Of a stretch of 64,000 nucleotides of DNA, positions 1 to 11,297 are shown piece after piece (position 1 is the first letter of the stretch; each line of letters starts with the position of its first letter). The notes beneath the pieces were generated by a model. That model was not told the origin of the DNA, did not search any database, and saw only the letters and a program-made list of their open reading frames with translations. The position numbers were made by a program, and so were the translations under genes. The stretch is from Cololabis saira (taxonomy: Eukaryota; Chordata; Actinopteri; Beloniformes; Belonidae), in the NCBI RefSeq assembly GCF_033807715.1, contig NC_084591.1, forward strand, positions 44,515,368 through 44,579,367, written 5' to 3'.

Positions 1-293
1 AGTTTTTCTCCAATCAAAAACGTATGCTTTCAAGAGCCTGTTGAAGTTAGAGAGGGACATCGCTGTTCTGATAGCAGCTGGCAGGCGGTTCCACCAGCGT
101 GGAACACTGTGAAAACTGTGAGTTCCTTGAACGTAGGGATGGCGCTGCCAAAAAACATTCCTGTGAGGAGCAATTAGCGCCTATGGCGTAATTCTGTATG
201 ATCGCGTTGAGGCAGATAATTCAAGTGAAAGGGCACAACTCAGGAGAAGAGACAGCAGGCGTAGAGTGAGAAATCTAGTAAAGGAAAGCACAG

Positions 294-321
294 TTCCCTG
301 ACTGGGAATCCAACCCAGGGC
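294..321 (-). pseudogene. Orphan tRNA 3' end (T arm plus acceptor strand), B box mutated
   Basis: The minus strand reads GCCCTGGGTTGGATTCCCAG followed by TCAGGGAA, close to the 3' end of the neighbouring tRNA-Glu but with no matching 5' half. It lies 183 bp downstream of the tRNA-Glu in the transcribed direction and recurs at that offset in all units, including those without a tRNA (18,623 and 26,371). The B box GGTTCGATTCC is broken here to GGTTGGATTCC. No T4 run follows within 20 bp. It is most likely a decayed second tRNA-Glu. Units near 23,028 and 30,776 carry a further variant (TCTAACCC on the plus strand). Confidence 0.75.
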
Positions 322-465
322 AAGTTTTCACATTCTAGTCACTTTTTGAACATCCCACCGTGAGCGTACGCACAATCCTTGTACACCGCACTCTTTGTAC
401 ATGTGGCCGTTGATCTTTCAACTTGTTGAAACCCTCTGGTGTATATTGTGAGAAATGTATCATAG

Positions 466-470
466 AAAAA
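466..470 (-). terminator. Pol III T5 terminator downstream of tRNA-Glu
   Basis: A run of five A on the plus strand (TTTTT on the transcribed minus strand) starts 7 nt past the tRNA 3' end. Every tRNA copy in the array has the same T5, including the copies with substitutions. This is the expected stop for RNA polymerase III and supports the tRNAs as transcribable genes. Confidence 0.85.
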
Positions 471-476
471 GAGCAG

Positions 477-548
477 TTCCCTGACCGGGAATCGAACCCG
501 GGCCGCGGCGGTGAGAGCGCCGAATCCTAACCACTAGACCATCAGGGA
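477..548 (-). tRNA. tRNA-Glu (CTC), copy 1, consensus
   Basis: 72 nt, reads TCCCTGATGGTCTAGTGGTT at the 5' end. The acceptor stem TCCCTGA pairs with TCAGGGA. The anticodon stem CGGCG/CGCCG encloses the loop CTCTCAC, giving anticodon CTC. The T arm is CCGGG-TTCGATT-CCCGG with discriminator A. The A box (TGGTCTAGTGG) and B box (GGTTCGATTCC) are both intact. CCA is not encoded, as expected for a eukaryotic nuclear gene. It is nearly identical to the vertebrate nuclear tRNA-Glu(CTC) family. It decodes GAG. The copies listed below are compared with this one. Confidence 0.97.
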
Positions 549-566
549 GATGCCGCTAGGTACTGT

Positions 567-1330
567 CAATTGGAAATACCCGTAAAAATGTTGTCACAAT
601 AATCAATCTACTATAGATGAATGCACAGACTACTCTTCCCAGTTGAGACATCAGATCTTTTAACCTTGATATATTTTTAAAGTGGTAGTAGGCTGACTTT
701 GTTTTTGTCTTGATGTGTTTAGGTGTGAGTCCATCACAACACCCAGATTTCTGCGCTGGTTGCTAGTTTTTAGGTGTATCTGTGGTGACCTGTAATCGTT
801 TGTCTTTGGCTCCAAAGACAATTTTGTTTAGCTCGAGAAATGTAGATATTGAACAGAAGAGCTCCCAGACTGGAACCTTGGGGAACTCCACATGTGATTC
901 TTGTCTTCTCTGATGTAAAGTTACCTGTTGACACAAAGTACTTCCTGTTCTCTAAGTATGTTTTGAACCACTTTAGTACAGTTCCAGAAAGACCCGCCCA
1001 GTTCTATAGTGGTTTGAGTAAAGTATTTCGGTCAACTGTATCAAGTGCAACACTGATATCCAGTAACAATAAGACTGACTTTTTTCCCATCATCTGCATT
1101 CAAAAATATATCACTATGACTTTTTTTGGCGATGATGTCAGAAAAGTAGTACTTCCTTGCATTCCTTAGTTGTAAATTATGAGAGGGAAGTTTGTCTTTA
1201 TAGATGTCAAAAGGAACCTGGAGATTAGTTTTTCTCCAATCAAAAACGTATGCTTTCAAGAGCCTGTTGAAGTTAGAGAGGGACATCGCTGTTCTGATAG
1301 CAGCTGGCAGGCGGTTCCACCACCGTGGAA
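567..1330 (-). mobile_element. L2-like LINE relic inside each unit (permuted, internally deleted)
   Basis: Read on the minus strand, the segment shows typical vertebrate L2-type LINE pieces. They are a linker region (NARKYYFSDII), a motif leading to DTVDRN, WAGLSGTVLKWFKTYL, then GVPQGSSLGALLFNIYI (rc of about 850-891). The sequence then jumps to a piece matching the region after the catalytic motif (LNK..VFGAKDKRLQV), so the YADD-type catalytic segment is missing. A second deletion lies between SHSD and the DDGKKVSL piece. The last recognisable residues are DYCDNIFTGISN followed by a stop at about 567. Several stops and frameshifts break the frame. No active enzyme is possible. The same relic recurs in every unit. 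The clade assignment (CR1/L2 group) is from remembered motif patterns. Confidence 0.8.
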
Positions 1331-1702
1331 CACTGTGAAAACTGTGAGTTCCTTGAACGTAGGGATGGCGCTGCCAAACAACATTCCTGTGAGGAGCAAT
1401 TAGCGCCTATGGCGTAATTCTGTATGATCGCGTTGAGGCAGATAATTCATGTGAAAGGGCACAACTCAGGAGAACAGACAGCAGGCGTAGAGTGAGAAAT
1501 CTAGTAAAGGAAAGCACAGTTCCCTGACTGGGAATCCAACCCAGGGCAAGTTTTCACATTCTAGTCACTTTTTGAACATCCCACCGTGAGCGTACGCACA
1601 ATCCTTGTACACCGCACTCTTTGTACATGTGGCCGTTGATCTTTCAACTTGTTGAAACCCTCTGGTGTATATTGTGAGAAATGTATCATAGAAAAAGAGC
1701 AG

Positions 1703-1774
1703 TTCCCTGACCGGGAATCGAACCCGGGCCGCGGCGGTGAGAGCGCCGAATCCTAACCACTAGACCATCAGGGA
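1703..1774 (-). tRNA. tRNA-Glu (CTC), copy 2
   Basis: Identical to copy 1; 1,226 bp further on, in the alternate member of the left-hand dimer. Confidence 0.96.
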
Positions 1775-2928
1775 GATGCCGCTAGGTACTGTCAATTGGA
1801 AATACCCGTAAAAATGTTGTCACAATAATCAAGCTACTATAGATGAATGCACAGACTACTCTTCCCAGTTGAGACATCAGATCTTTTAACCTTGATATAT
1901 TTTTAAAGTGGTAGTAGGCTGACTTTGTTTTTGTCTTGATGTGTTTAGGTGTGAGTCCATCACAACACCCAGATTTCTGCGCTGGTTGCTAGTTTTTAGG
2001 TGTATCTGTGGTGACCTGTAATCGTTTGTCTTTGGCTCCAAAGACAATTTTGTTTAGCTCGAGAAATGTAGATATTGAACAGAAGAGCTCCCAGACTGGA
2101 ACCTTGGGGAACTCCACATGTGATTCTTGTCTTCTCTGATGTAAAGTTACCTGTTGACACAAAGTACTTCCTGTTCTCTAAGTATGTTTTGAACCACTTT
2201 AGTACAGTTCCAGAAAGACCCGCCCAGTTCTATAGTGGTTTGAGTAAAGTATTTCGGTCAACTGTATCAAGTGCAACACTGATATCCAGTAACAATAAGA
2301 CTGACTTTTTTCCCATCATCTGCATTCAAAAATATATCACTATGACTTTTTTTGGCAATGATGTCAGAAAAGTAGTACTTCCTTGCATTCCTTAGTTGTA
2401 AATTATGAGAGGGAAGTTTGTCTTTATAGATGTCAAAAGGAACCTGGAGATTAGTTTTTCTCCAATCAAAAACGTATGCTTTCAAGAGCCTGTTGAAGTT
2501 AGAGAGGGACATCGCTGTTCTGATAGCAGCTGGCAGGCGGTTCCACCAGCGTGGAACACTGTGAAAACTGTGAGTTCCTTGAACGTAGGGATGGCGCTGC
2601 CAAAAAACATTCCTGTGAGGAGCAATTAGCGCCTATGGCGTAATTCTGTATGATCGCGTTGAGGCAGATAATTCAAGTGAAAGGGCACAACTCAGGAGAA
2701 GAGACAGCAGGCGTAGAGTGAGAAATCTAGTAAAGGAAAGCACAGTTCCCTGACTGGGAATCCAACCCAGGGCAAGTTTTCACATTCTAGTCACTTTTTG
2801 AACATCCCACCGTGAGCGTACGCACAATCCTTGTACACCGCACTCTTTGTACATGTGGCCGTTGATCTTTCAACTTGTTGAAACCCTCTGGTGTATATTG
2901 TGAGAAATGTATCATAGAAAAAGAGCAG

Positions 2929-3000
2929 TTCCCTGACCGGGAATCGAACCCGGGCCGCGGCGGTGAGAGCGCCGAATCCTAACCACTAGACCATCAGGGA
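2929..3000 (-). tRNA. tRNA-Glu (CTC), copy 3
   Basis: Identical to copy 1; flanks match copy 1 rather than copy 2, as expected from the 2,452-bp dimer. Confidence 0.96.
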
Positions 3001-4154
3001 GATGCCGCTAGGTACTGTCAATTGGAAATACCCGTAAAAATGTTGTCACAATAATCAATCTACTATAGATGAATGCACAGACTACTCTTCCCAGTTGAGA
3101 CATCAGATCTTTTAACCTTGATATATTTTTAAAGTGGTAGTAGGCTGACTTTGTTTTTGTCTTGATGTGTTTAGGTGTGAGTCCATCACAACACCCAGAT
3201 TTCTGCGCTGGTTGCTAGTTTTTAGGTGTATCTGTGGTGACCTGTAATCGTTTGTCTTTGGCTCCAAAGACAATTTTGTTTAGCTCGAGAAATGTAGATA
3301 TTGAACAGAAGAGCTCCCAGACTGGAACCTTGGGGAACTCCACATGTGATTCTTGTCTTCTCTGATGTAAAGTTACCTGTTGACACAAAGTACTTCCTGT
3401 TCTCTAAGTATGTTTTGAACCACTTTAGTACAGTTCCAGAAAGACCCGCCCAGTTCTATAGTGGTTTGAGTAAAGTATTTCGGTCAACTGTATCAAGTGC
3501 AACACTGATATCCAGTAACAATAAGACTGACTTTTTTCCCATCATCTGCATTCAAAAATATATCACTATGACTTTTTTTGGCGATGATGTCAGAAAAGTA
3601 GTACTTCCTTGCATTCCTTAGTTGTAAATTATGAGAGGGAAGTTTGTCTTTATAGATGTCAAAAGGAACCTGGAGATTAGTTTTTCTCCAATCAAAAACG
3701 TATGCTTTCAAGAGCCTGTTGAAGTTAGAGAGGGACATCGCTGTTCTGATAGCAGCTGGCAGGCGGTTCCACCACCGTGGAACACTGTGAAAACTGTGAG
3801 TTCCTTGAACGTAGGGATGGCGCTGCCAAACAACATTCCTGTGAGGAGCAATTAGCGCCTATGGCGTAATTCTGTATGATCGCGTTGAGGCAGATAATTC
3901 ATGTGAAAGGGCACAACTCAGGAGAACAGACAGCAGGCGTAGAGTGAGAAATCTAGTAAAGGAAAGCACAGTTCCCTGACTGGGAATCCAACCCAGGGCA
4001 AGTTTTCACATTCTAGTCACTTTTTGAACATCCCACCGTGAGCGTACGCACAATCCTTGTACACCGCACTCTTTGTACATGTGGCCGTTGATCTTTCAAC
4101 TTGTTGAAACCCTCTGGTGTATATTGTGAGAAATGTATCATAGAAAAAGAGCAG

Positions 4155-4226
4155 TTCCCTGACCGGGAATCGAACCCGGGCCGCGGCGGTGAGAGCGCCG
4201 AATCCTAACCACTAGACCATCAGGGA
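4155..4226 (-). tRNA. tRNA-Glu (CTC), copy 4
   Basis: Identical to copy 1; flanks match copy 2. Confidence 0.96.
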
Positions 4227-5380
4227 GATGCCGCTAGGTACTGTCAATTGGAAATACCCGTAAAAATGTTGTCACAATAATCAAGCTACTATAGATGAAT
4301 GCACAGACTACTCTTCCCAGTTGAGACATCAGATCTTTTAACCTTGATATATTTTTAAAGTGGTAGTAGGCTGACTTTGTTTTTGTCTTGATGTGTTTAG
4401 GTGTGAGTCCATCACAACACCCAGATTTCTGCGCTGGTTGCTAGTTTTTAGGTGTATCTGTGGTGACCTGTAATCGTTTGTCTTTGGCTCCAAAGACAAT
4501 TTTGTTTAGCTCGAGAAATGTAGATATTGAACAGAAGAGCTCCCAGACTGGAACCTTGGGGAACTCCACATGTGATTCTTGTCTTCTCTGATGTAAAGTT
4601 ACCTGTTGACACAAAGTACTTCCTGTTCTCTAAGTATGTTTTGAACCACTTTAGTACAGTTCCAGAAAGACCCGCCCAGTTCTATAGTGGTTTGAGTAAA
4701 GTATTTCGGTCAACTGTATCAAGTGCAACACTGATATCCAGTAACAATAAGACTGACTTTTTTCCCATCATCTGCATTCAAAAATATATCACTATGACTT
4801 TTTTTGGCAATGATGTCAGAAAAGTAGTACTTCCTTGCATTCCTTAGTTGTAAATTATGAGAGGGAAGTTTGTCTTTATAGATGTCAAAAGGAACCTGGA
4901 GATTAGTTTTTCTCCAATCAAAAACGTATGCTTTCAAGAGCCTGTTGAAGTTAGAGAGGGACATCGCTGTTCTGATAGCAGCTGGCAGGCGGTTCCACCA
5001 GCGTGGAACACTGTGAAAACTGTGAGTTCCTTGAACGTAGGGATGGCGCTGCCAAAAAACATTCCTGTGAGGAGCAATTAGCGCCTATGGCGTAATTCTG
5101 TATGATCGCGTTGAGGCAGATAATTCAAGTGAAAGGGCACAACTCAGGAGAAGAGACAGCAGGCGTAGAGTGAGAAATCTAGTAAAGGAAAGCACAGTTC
5201 CCTGACTGGGAATCCAACCCAGGGCAAGTTTTCACATTCTAGTCACTTTTTGAACATCCCACCGTGAGCGTACGCACAATCCTTGTACACCGCACTCTTT
5301 GTACATGTGGCCGTTGATCTTTCAACTTGTTGAAACCCTCTGGTGTATATTGTGAGAAATGTATCATAGAAAAAGAGCAG

Positions 5381-5452
5381 TTCCCTGACCGGGAATCGAA
5401 CCCGGGCCGCGGCGGTGAGAGCGCCGAATCCTAACCACTAGACCATCAGGGA
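5381..5452 (-). tRNA. tRNA-Glu (CTC), copy 5
   Basis: Identical to copy 1. The unit upstream in plus coordinates (5,753 onward) carries the CTTATTTGTAA variant that recurs at 13,366. Confidence 0.96.
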
Positions 5453-6606
5453 GATGCCGCTAGGTACTGTCAATTGGAAATACCCGTAAAAATGTTGTCA
5501 CAATAATCAATCTACTATAGATGAATGCACAGACTACTCTTCCCAGTTGAGACATCAGATCTTTTAACCTTGATATATTTTTAAAGTGGTAGTAGGCTGA
5601 CTTTGTTTTTGTCTTGATGTGTTTAGGTGTGAGTCCATCACAACACCCAGATTTCTGCGCTGGTTGCTAGTTTTTAGGTGTATCTGTGGTGACCTGTAAT
5701 CGTTTGTCTTTGGCTCCAAAGACAATTTTGTTTAGCTCGAGAAATGTAGATATTGAACAGAAGAGCTCCCAGACTGGAACCTTGGGGAACTCCACATGTG
5801 ATTCTTGTCTTCTCTGATGTAAAGTTACCTGTTGACACAAAGTACTTCCTGTTCTCTAAGTATGTTTTGAACCACTTTAGTACAGTTCCAGAAAGACCCG
5901 CCCAGTTCTATAGTGGTTTGAGTAAAGTATTTCGGTCAACTGTATCAAGTGCAACACTGATATCCAGTAACAATAAGACTGACTTTTTTCCCATCATCTG
6001 CATTCAAAAATATATCACTATGACTTTTTTTGGCGATGATGTCAGAAAAGTAGTACTTCCTTGCATTCCTTATTTGTAAATTATGAGAGGGAAGTTTGTC
6101 TTTATAGATGTCAAAAGGAACCTGGAGATTAGTTTTTCTCCAATCAAAAACGTATGCTTTCAAGAGCCTGTTGAAGTTAGAGAGGGACATCGCTGTTCTG
6201 ATAGCAGCTGGCAGGCGGTTCCACCACCGTGGAACACTGTGAAAACTGTGAGTTCCTTGAACGTAGGGATGGCGCTGCCAAACAACATTCCTGTGAGGAG
6301 CAATTAGCGCCTATGGCGTAATTCTGTATGATCGCGTTGAGGCAGATAATTCATGTGAAAGGGCACAACTCAGGAGAACAGACAGCAGGCGTAGAGTGAG
6401 AAATCTAGTAAAGGAAAGCACAGTTCCCTGACTGGGAATCCAACCCAGGGCAAGTTTTCACATTCTAGTCACTTTTTGAACATCCCACCGTGAGCGTACG
6501 CACAATCCTTGTACACCGCACTCTTTGTACATGTGGCCGTTGATCTTTCAACTTGTTGAAACCCTCTGGTGTATATTGTGAGAAATGTATCATAGAAAAA
6601 GAGCAG

Positions 6607-6678
6607 TTCCCTGACCGGGAATCGAACCCGGGCCGCGGCGGTGAGAGCGCCGAATCCTAACCACTAGACCATCAGGGA
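6607..6678 (-). tRNA. tRNA-Glu (CTC), copy 6
   Basis: Identical to copy 1. The LTR retrotransposon starts 477 bp away in plus coordinates, on the 5' side of the gene, so the immediate promoter and terminator are untouched. Confidence 0.96.
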
Positions 6679-7155
6679 GATGCCGCTAGGTACTGTCAAT
6701 TGGAAATACCCGTAAAAATGTTGTCACAATAATCAATCTACTATAGATGAATGCACAGACTACTCTTCCCAGTTGAGACATCAGATCTTTTAACCTTGAT
6801 ATATTTTTAAAGTGGTAGTAGGCTGACTTTGTTTTTGTCTTGATGTGTTTAGGTGTGAGTCCATCACAACACCCAGATTTCTGCGCTGGTTGCTAGTTTT
6901 TAGGTGTATCTGTGGTGACCTGTAATCGTTTGTCTTTGGCTCCAAAGACAATTTTGTTTAGCTCGAGAAATGTAGATATTGAACAGAAGAGCTCCCAGAC
7001 TGGAACCTTGGGGAACTCCACATGTGATTCTTGTCTTCTCTGATGTAAAGTTACCTGTTGACACAAAGTACTTCCTGTTCTCTAAGTATGTTTTGAACCA
7101 CTTTAGTACAGTTCCAGAAAGACCCGCCCAGTTCTATAGTGGTTTGAGTAAAGTA

Positions 7156-7831
7156 TGTTAGGTTAAAAAGTCATCACAATATTAATAACTTTAGAAAAAG
7201 ACACCGGAAACTGTCAGAAATGATTTTCAATGGCCTTCTGCAGAAGTTTGGAGAGGAATCCTGAGAAGCTTTAGGCAACACGGCCCTTCTCTTAGCTCGT
7301 CAGAACTTCTCTCAACTGGCTGTCTGCAGAACTGGCGCTTTTATTAAGCAAAGGATGACAGGAATGACCATATTTGGAACAGTGAATGTATAGATGGTCA
7401 ATTGACAAAAACAGGAAACAGATGGTCACACAGACATGGTATCAGATGACAGTTGAAAAGTCACACCTTATGACTTTTCAGTTAGTAAGTAACTTATCTG
7501 TGGTGTGCAGAGCAACAGACATCCTTTTAAGAAATGGTCAAGGGGGTTTTGTTGTCATGAGATGGTCTTAAACCCTTAAAGACAATGAGACGGCTGTCAG
7601 ACGACCCCCCTGAGTCTCTCCAAGGAAGTTTCATGTGATGGGGGTCTTGGAACAGATGTGCCTAAAAACAATGGTCCATTTGACCAACCAGGAAGTCAGC
7701 AGTTTTAACCTCCTGCGTGGCAGGCGAGATTCCTACCACTGAACCACCAATGCATGTCATGAGAATAACAGGCAGTTTTCTAATTCTGATTCTGGCAGTT
7801 TTTACAATGATAAACTTGGATTAATCCCACA
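7156..7831 (-). repeat. 3' LTR (element orientation)
   Basis: 676 bp, the same sequence as the 5' LTR. Apparent identity of the two LTRs implies recent insertion or recent gene conversion. Confidence 0.93.
7709..7753 (-). pseudogene. tRNA-Gly(GCC) 5' half within the 3' LTR
   Basis: Identical copy of the fragment in the partner LTR, at the same LTR offset. Confidence 0.85.
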
Positions 7832-7846
7832 TTTCCCTCCTTTTTT
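7832..7846 (-). promoter_or_regulatory. Polypurine tract
   Basis: The minus strand reads AAAAAAGGAGGGAAA directly before the 3' LTR, the expected plus-strand priming site. Together with the PBS it fixes the element orientation. Confidence 0.85.
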
Positions 7847-10800
7847 ATCATTTTGAAACTTCAACAGTAAACAAAATAAAACACTCCAGTGTCATCGTAA
7901 ACATACAGGTAATGAAAACACAGAACAGTACAAAGACAGTAATAGTCGGAATCGTAATCGTAATCTCAGCGATTATGTCAGCATGACTCAGTAATGAAAA
8001 AGTCTCTTCCATTCCTCGGACTCCTCTCCTAGTTTGTTGTCGCAAGTCAGTTTGGCTAGTCATATTCTTCAGGCTGGGCTGGCGAGTAGGCATGAGTTGA
8101 TTACTTCGGCGGGCAAAGGTGGTGGTACCGCCCGACTTCCTGCACTACTCGAGCCTGGCATTTCTCTGCTAGCTTTCACTGCAACTGGTGAACGCAGTAG
8201 ATCATTCAGCAGCCTTTACTGCTGCCGGTGCTGTCGGTGTCCTGATTTGGACAGCAAAAAAAAGGCCCGTCCTGACGGGTGATGACGTTTCACCACTCGA
8301 CTCAGGATCCGGTTACCCAGTTTCAGCAGTTCCTGCTTTAGGAGAGGGAAGAGGAAGAAAACAGCAGCGTACAAGAAGACGATTCTCATGTACAGTTCGA
8401 CTAATGGCCGTCATTCAGGCCATGGCTTTCTTGAGCCTTAACTTAACAGGCATTAGTTCACTCCAAGAATGAAATCCATATGAACAACTTCAAATGGATA
8501 GGTCCTCTCATGTTGTATCTGCAACATGTCGGAAAGCTCCTACTAAAAAAATTTTTTAAAGGGTATTTAGTATTTAATCCTCATGATGTATCATATACCC
8601 CTACTCCCTCCTGTTGAGCCATAAAAACTTCCTATGGCTCAACTTAGCCACCAGGGGGAACAGATTCCTTGGAGGCACTGGTCTTCACAGCATTATTTTG
8701 CATGCCGACAGGGGTGGGGGTTTCGTGTCATCAGACCCCCTCCTTGTTGACTTCTCCCTGGAAGAGTCAGGCTGCCAGAGTCAGGCTCCCCAGATAAGTG
8801 GCCCTCCCACTTCTTGACCTTCGCACCCTGGCAAGTCTGCAGGTCTGACTCAATGATTCTCTAGGGTTGGATATCTATGTCCCTCAGAGATCCCCCCTCC
8901 CATCACCAGATTAGATGGGGCAAAACCTGTTAAACTCTGTCTCCCACCGTAGATTAGACTACAGAATTTCTCATTGAAAAACGTTCTCATTTCAACCCAA
9001 GTGGGTTATGGTCTTATTAAAGTATCACCACACAAAAACTGTCAGTGCAGCAACTCTCCTGCAATGTAAACAGTAGTCTTCAGTGAACTTATATATATAT
9101 ATATATATTGTATATAAACAATAAGTCATAGTCACAAAACATCGGACTTAAAGGAATCATTCTATCAAATAATGCCTTCTCAACTGTTGTTGAGCTCTAT
9201 TTCCCCAAATCAAAAGAATTGTCAGAAAATTGTCAGAAAATTGTCAGAAAATTGTCTCCAGATTAATCATATAGTCTTCAGGAGATTCCTAATCTTCTGT
9301 TTGCATGCTGCAACGCAAATGCATGCTCTCTATGAAGACTCATAGAAGTCTTAAGAAAATTGTGGGATAAATTCCCATGCGTAAACTACACATAGACAAA
9401 AACCCACTAACATTAAACACAACTTCAGATCATCTGCATGTGGGTTTGTGTATCACTGCAAATGTGTGAATTACTTCTCCTCAAACTAAACTAACCAAGC
9501 TCAATTGGTGCATTTCAAATTAACTCACAACCTAAATGGTAGCAACACTGATCACAAATGTACACATTTTCAGTGTGAATAGCTAATATGCACTCAGAGT
9601 TCTTCTTTTCTAAAAAGATTGTACAACGGGTTTGTTACTCCTGCATACAATCCTTTCTGTGTAAAATATCACTGACATACAAATGACAGTAGGCTAATGA
9701 ACACACCCCCTTCCACTGTATTCTAAAAATACAGCGGCGCTAATTTCATTGTACGAAACCCATCCTCTGAAGCTGTCAATCATCAGTAGTGATTTCACAA
9801 CAGACAGAGTAAGGACAAATGATTGATTTGTTTTACATTTATGTCACAAACAACCCAATCATTTTATCTCATGCTCGCAAATTGCAGGAATCCCATTTCC
9901 ATACAATCCAAGTCAAATACAGTGTTACAAAAGTAATCTGCAAATTAAATGGTGAATTAACCCAATTTAAACTTCTATGATTCTATGCCTTCATTCAGGC
10001 TTAGAATGATAGAACAAACTATATTTCTCCATTTCTACGTCTCCTCCAAAAGGAGAGCTCACTTCTCAGCCTGCAGCCGCTCGTAAAGCGCTGCACCCAC
10101 TGCTGGAGCACGCTTTCACACACACACACATAGCGCTGTAGCCTTACACACACACACAGAGAGTCACACACAGACACAGAGCTTTCGGCTGCTATTTGTA
10201 TCATTTTAACAAAAACTTCAACAGAGAGGAAATTCAACCCTCAACTCACGGACATGTAGTCTCCAAATGAGAAGACACCTCCCTCTTAGGCTTCACTAAG
10301 CCTGTCATCTCATGCAGCTCTTCGTAAACGTGCAGCCACACTGCAGCAGAACTTTTACACACACAGACACAGACACACACACACACACACACAGAGACAC
10401 ACACAGGGAGCTGCAGCCTGTCACACAGACACAGAGTCACACCCTGCTGCAGCCCCCACTTCTCCCCAACCTCACATAGCTTTCTTTACCTTTTCATTTC
10501 TCTCCTGTTAGAACCTTGTCCCGTTTTGGACATTTAATCAGTTTTCTTTTAGTCTTAAATTAGTCCATTTACTTCTTTTTAAGTTTCGTGTATTATTATT
10601 TCGCAAGATTTGTCTCCATTTTCTTAAGTTTGAGGACGTCTCCCCATCAATTAAGCATCTTTTAGAGATTATTTAAGCATAAATTTCAGCTTAACCACGC
10701 CTCTGCTATTTTTCGTCAGTTATTTTTCTTTCCTAAGTTTCTCTCAGGACACAAGTTTCCTTTTTTAACAGTTTGGTTTTAGCCTGATCTTTAGTGAACA

Positions 10801-11297
10801 ATTTAAATTTTTCCTCTCAATTTTGAAACCCCACATTGAACAGACATAAACATCAGACAAACATTAGACAAACATTAGACAAACATAAAACACAACCATT
10901 AAAAATAATTTCCAAATAGAAACCCCTTCTCGTAATTCTGTACTTTTAAAGTCCTCTGACATTCAAAAGCCGGTCCCCGACCGAGTTAGATGTTGGTCTT
11001 ACGCACTGCTCTTTAGGCAGTATTTTTAGAGGCCCCTATGCCTCATAAAAATCAGGTCCCCGACCCGCCGCCAAAAACACCGTTTTCGCTAACCTCTTGT
11101 TAGTATACACAGAAATTTCACTCAAAAGAGGTCTCTCACCAGTCTAGTGCCCTTCCCTGGCTGGGAAATCTCGTCGTCTGGACTCTGGAACAGCGCAGAT
11201 CAATCTGGGCCCCGTTCCTGAAGTCAGAACGCTGTCGACAGATTTTGATGGCCCCTTTTGATCGTACGCCATGCCAATCGTCGCAGCTCGAGAGATT
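7847..11297 (-). other. Interior of the LTR element, no recognisable coding capacity
   Basis: The longest minus-strand ORFs are short. One of 81 codons (7,848-8,093) has a hydrophobic C-terminal half in the position where an env-like end would sit, but nothing else supports that. Short tandem repeats include (TA)n at 9,090-9,108, an 11-bp ATTGTCAGAAA repeat at 9,218-9,256, an ACATTAGACAA-type 11-bp repeat near 10,850-10,886 and two CA-rich blocks. The size and lack of genes fit a large retrotransposon derivative. Confidence 0.7.
10025..10437. repeat. Diverged tandem duplication with CA microsatellites
   Basis: Two similar segments about 241 bp apart each contain CTGCAGC or GCAGCTC, then TCGTAAA, then a CA-rich run (about 10,118-10,183 and 10,357-10,408). 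This is an internal duplication within the LTR element. Confidence 0.55.

Larger units (their letters stand above)
477..1702 (-). repeat. Representative 1,226-bp repeat unit
   Basis: This span runs from one tRNA start to the base before the next. In plus coordinates it holds tRNA-Glu (477-548), LINE reverse transcriptase remains (567 to about 1,290), a LINE C-terminal-like segment (to about 1,330), about 190 bp of unassigned spacer, the next orphan tRNA 3' end (1,520-1,547) and about 155 bp of spacer. Spacer bases 1,331-1,519 and 1,548-1,702 contain no ORF or RNA gene that I can support. Confidence 0.95.
849..5752. repeat. Left 2,452-bp dimeric higher-order repeat (two full dimers)
   Basis: Units alternate between two forms. 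One has TTGGCGATGATG, CACCACCGTGG and CCAAACAACATT; the other has TTGGCAATGATG, CACCAGCGTGG and CCAAAAAACATT. Starts at 849, 3,301 and 5,753 share the first form, and 2,075 and 4,527 the second. The pattern resumes after the LTR element (13,048 matches 5,753, including a rare CTTATTTGTAA). Confidence 0.85.

Noticed and set aside
849..1169. Recurrent 106-codon plus-strand ORFs in each unit as genes
   Set aside because: They begin at TTG and are antisense shadows of the LINE RT relic; the minus-strand reading shows real RT motifs.
1041..1286. Recurrent 81-codon minus-strand ORF as a small protein gene
   Set aside because: It is a fused LINE C-terminus and linker fragment with no start context or function; kept only as a LINE feature.
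1179..1403. Recurrent 74-codon plus-strand ORF
   Set aside because: Antisense to the LINE relic, with no recognisable motif.
477..1702. The unit as a tRNA-derived SINE
   Set aside because: The tRNA is intact with its own T5 terminator and is not followed by a SINE body and short tail; copies are tandem, without target duplications.
7848..8093. Envelope-like C-terminal protein in the LTR element
   Set aside because: Only a hydrophobic stretch and its position suggest it; there is no other env feature and no adjoining frame.
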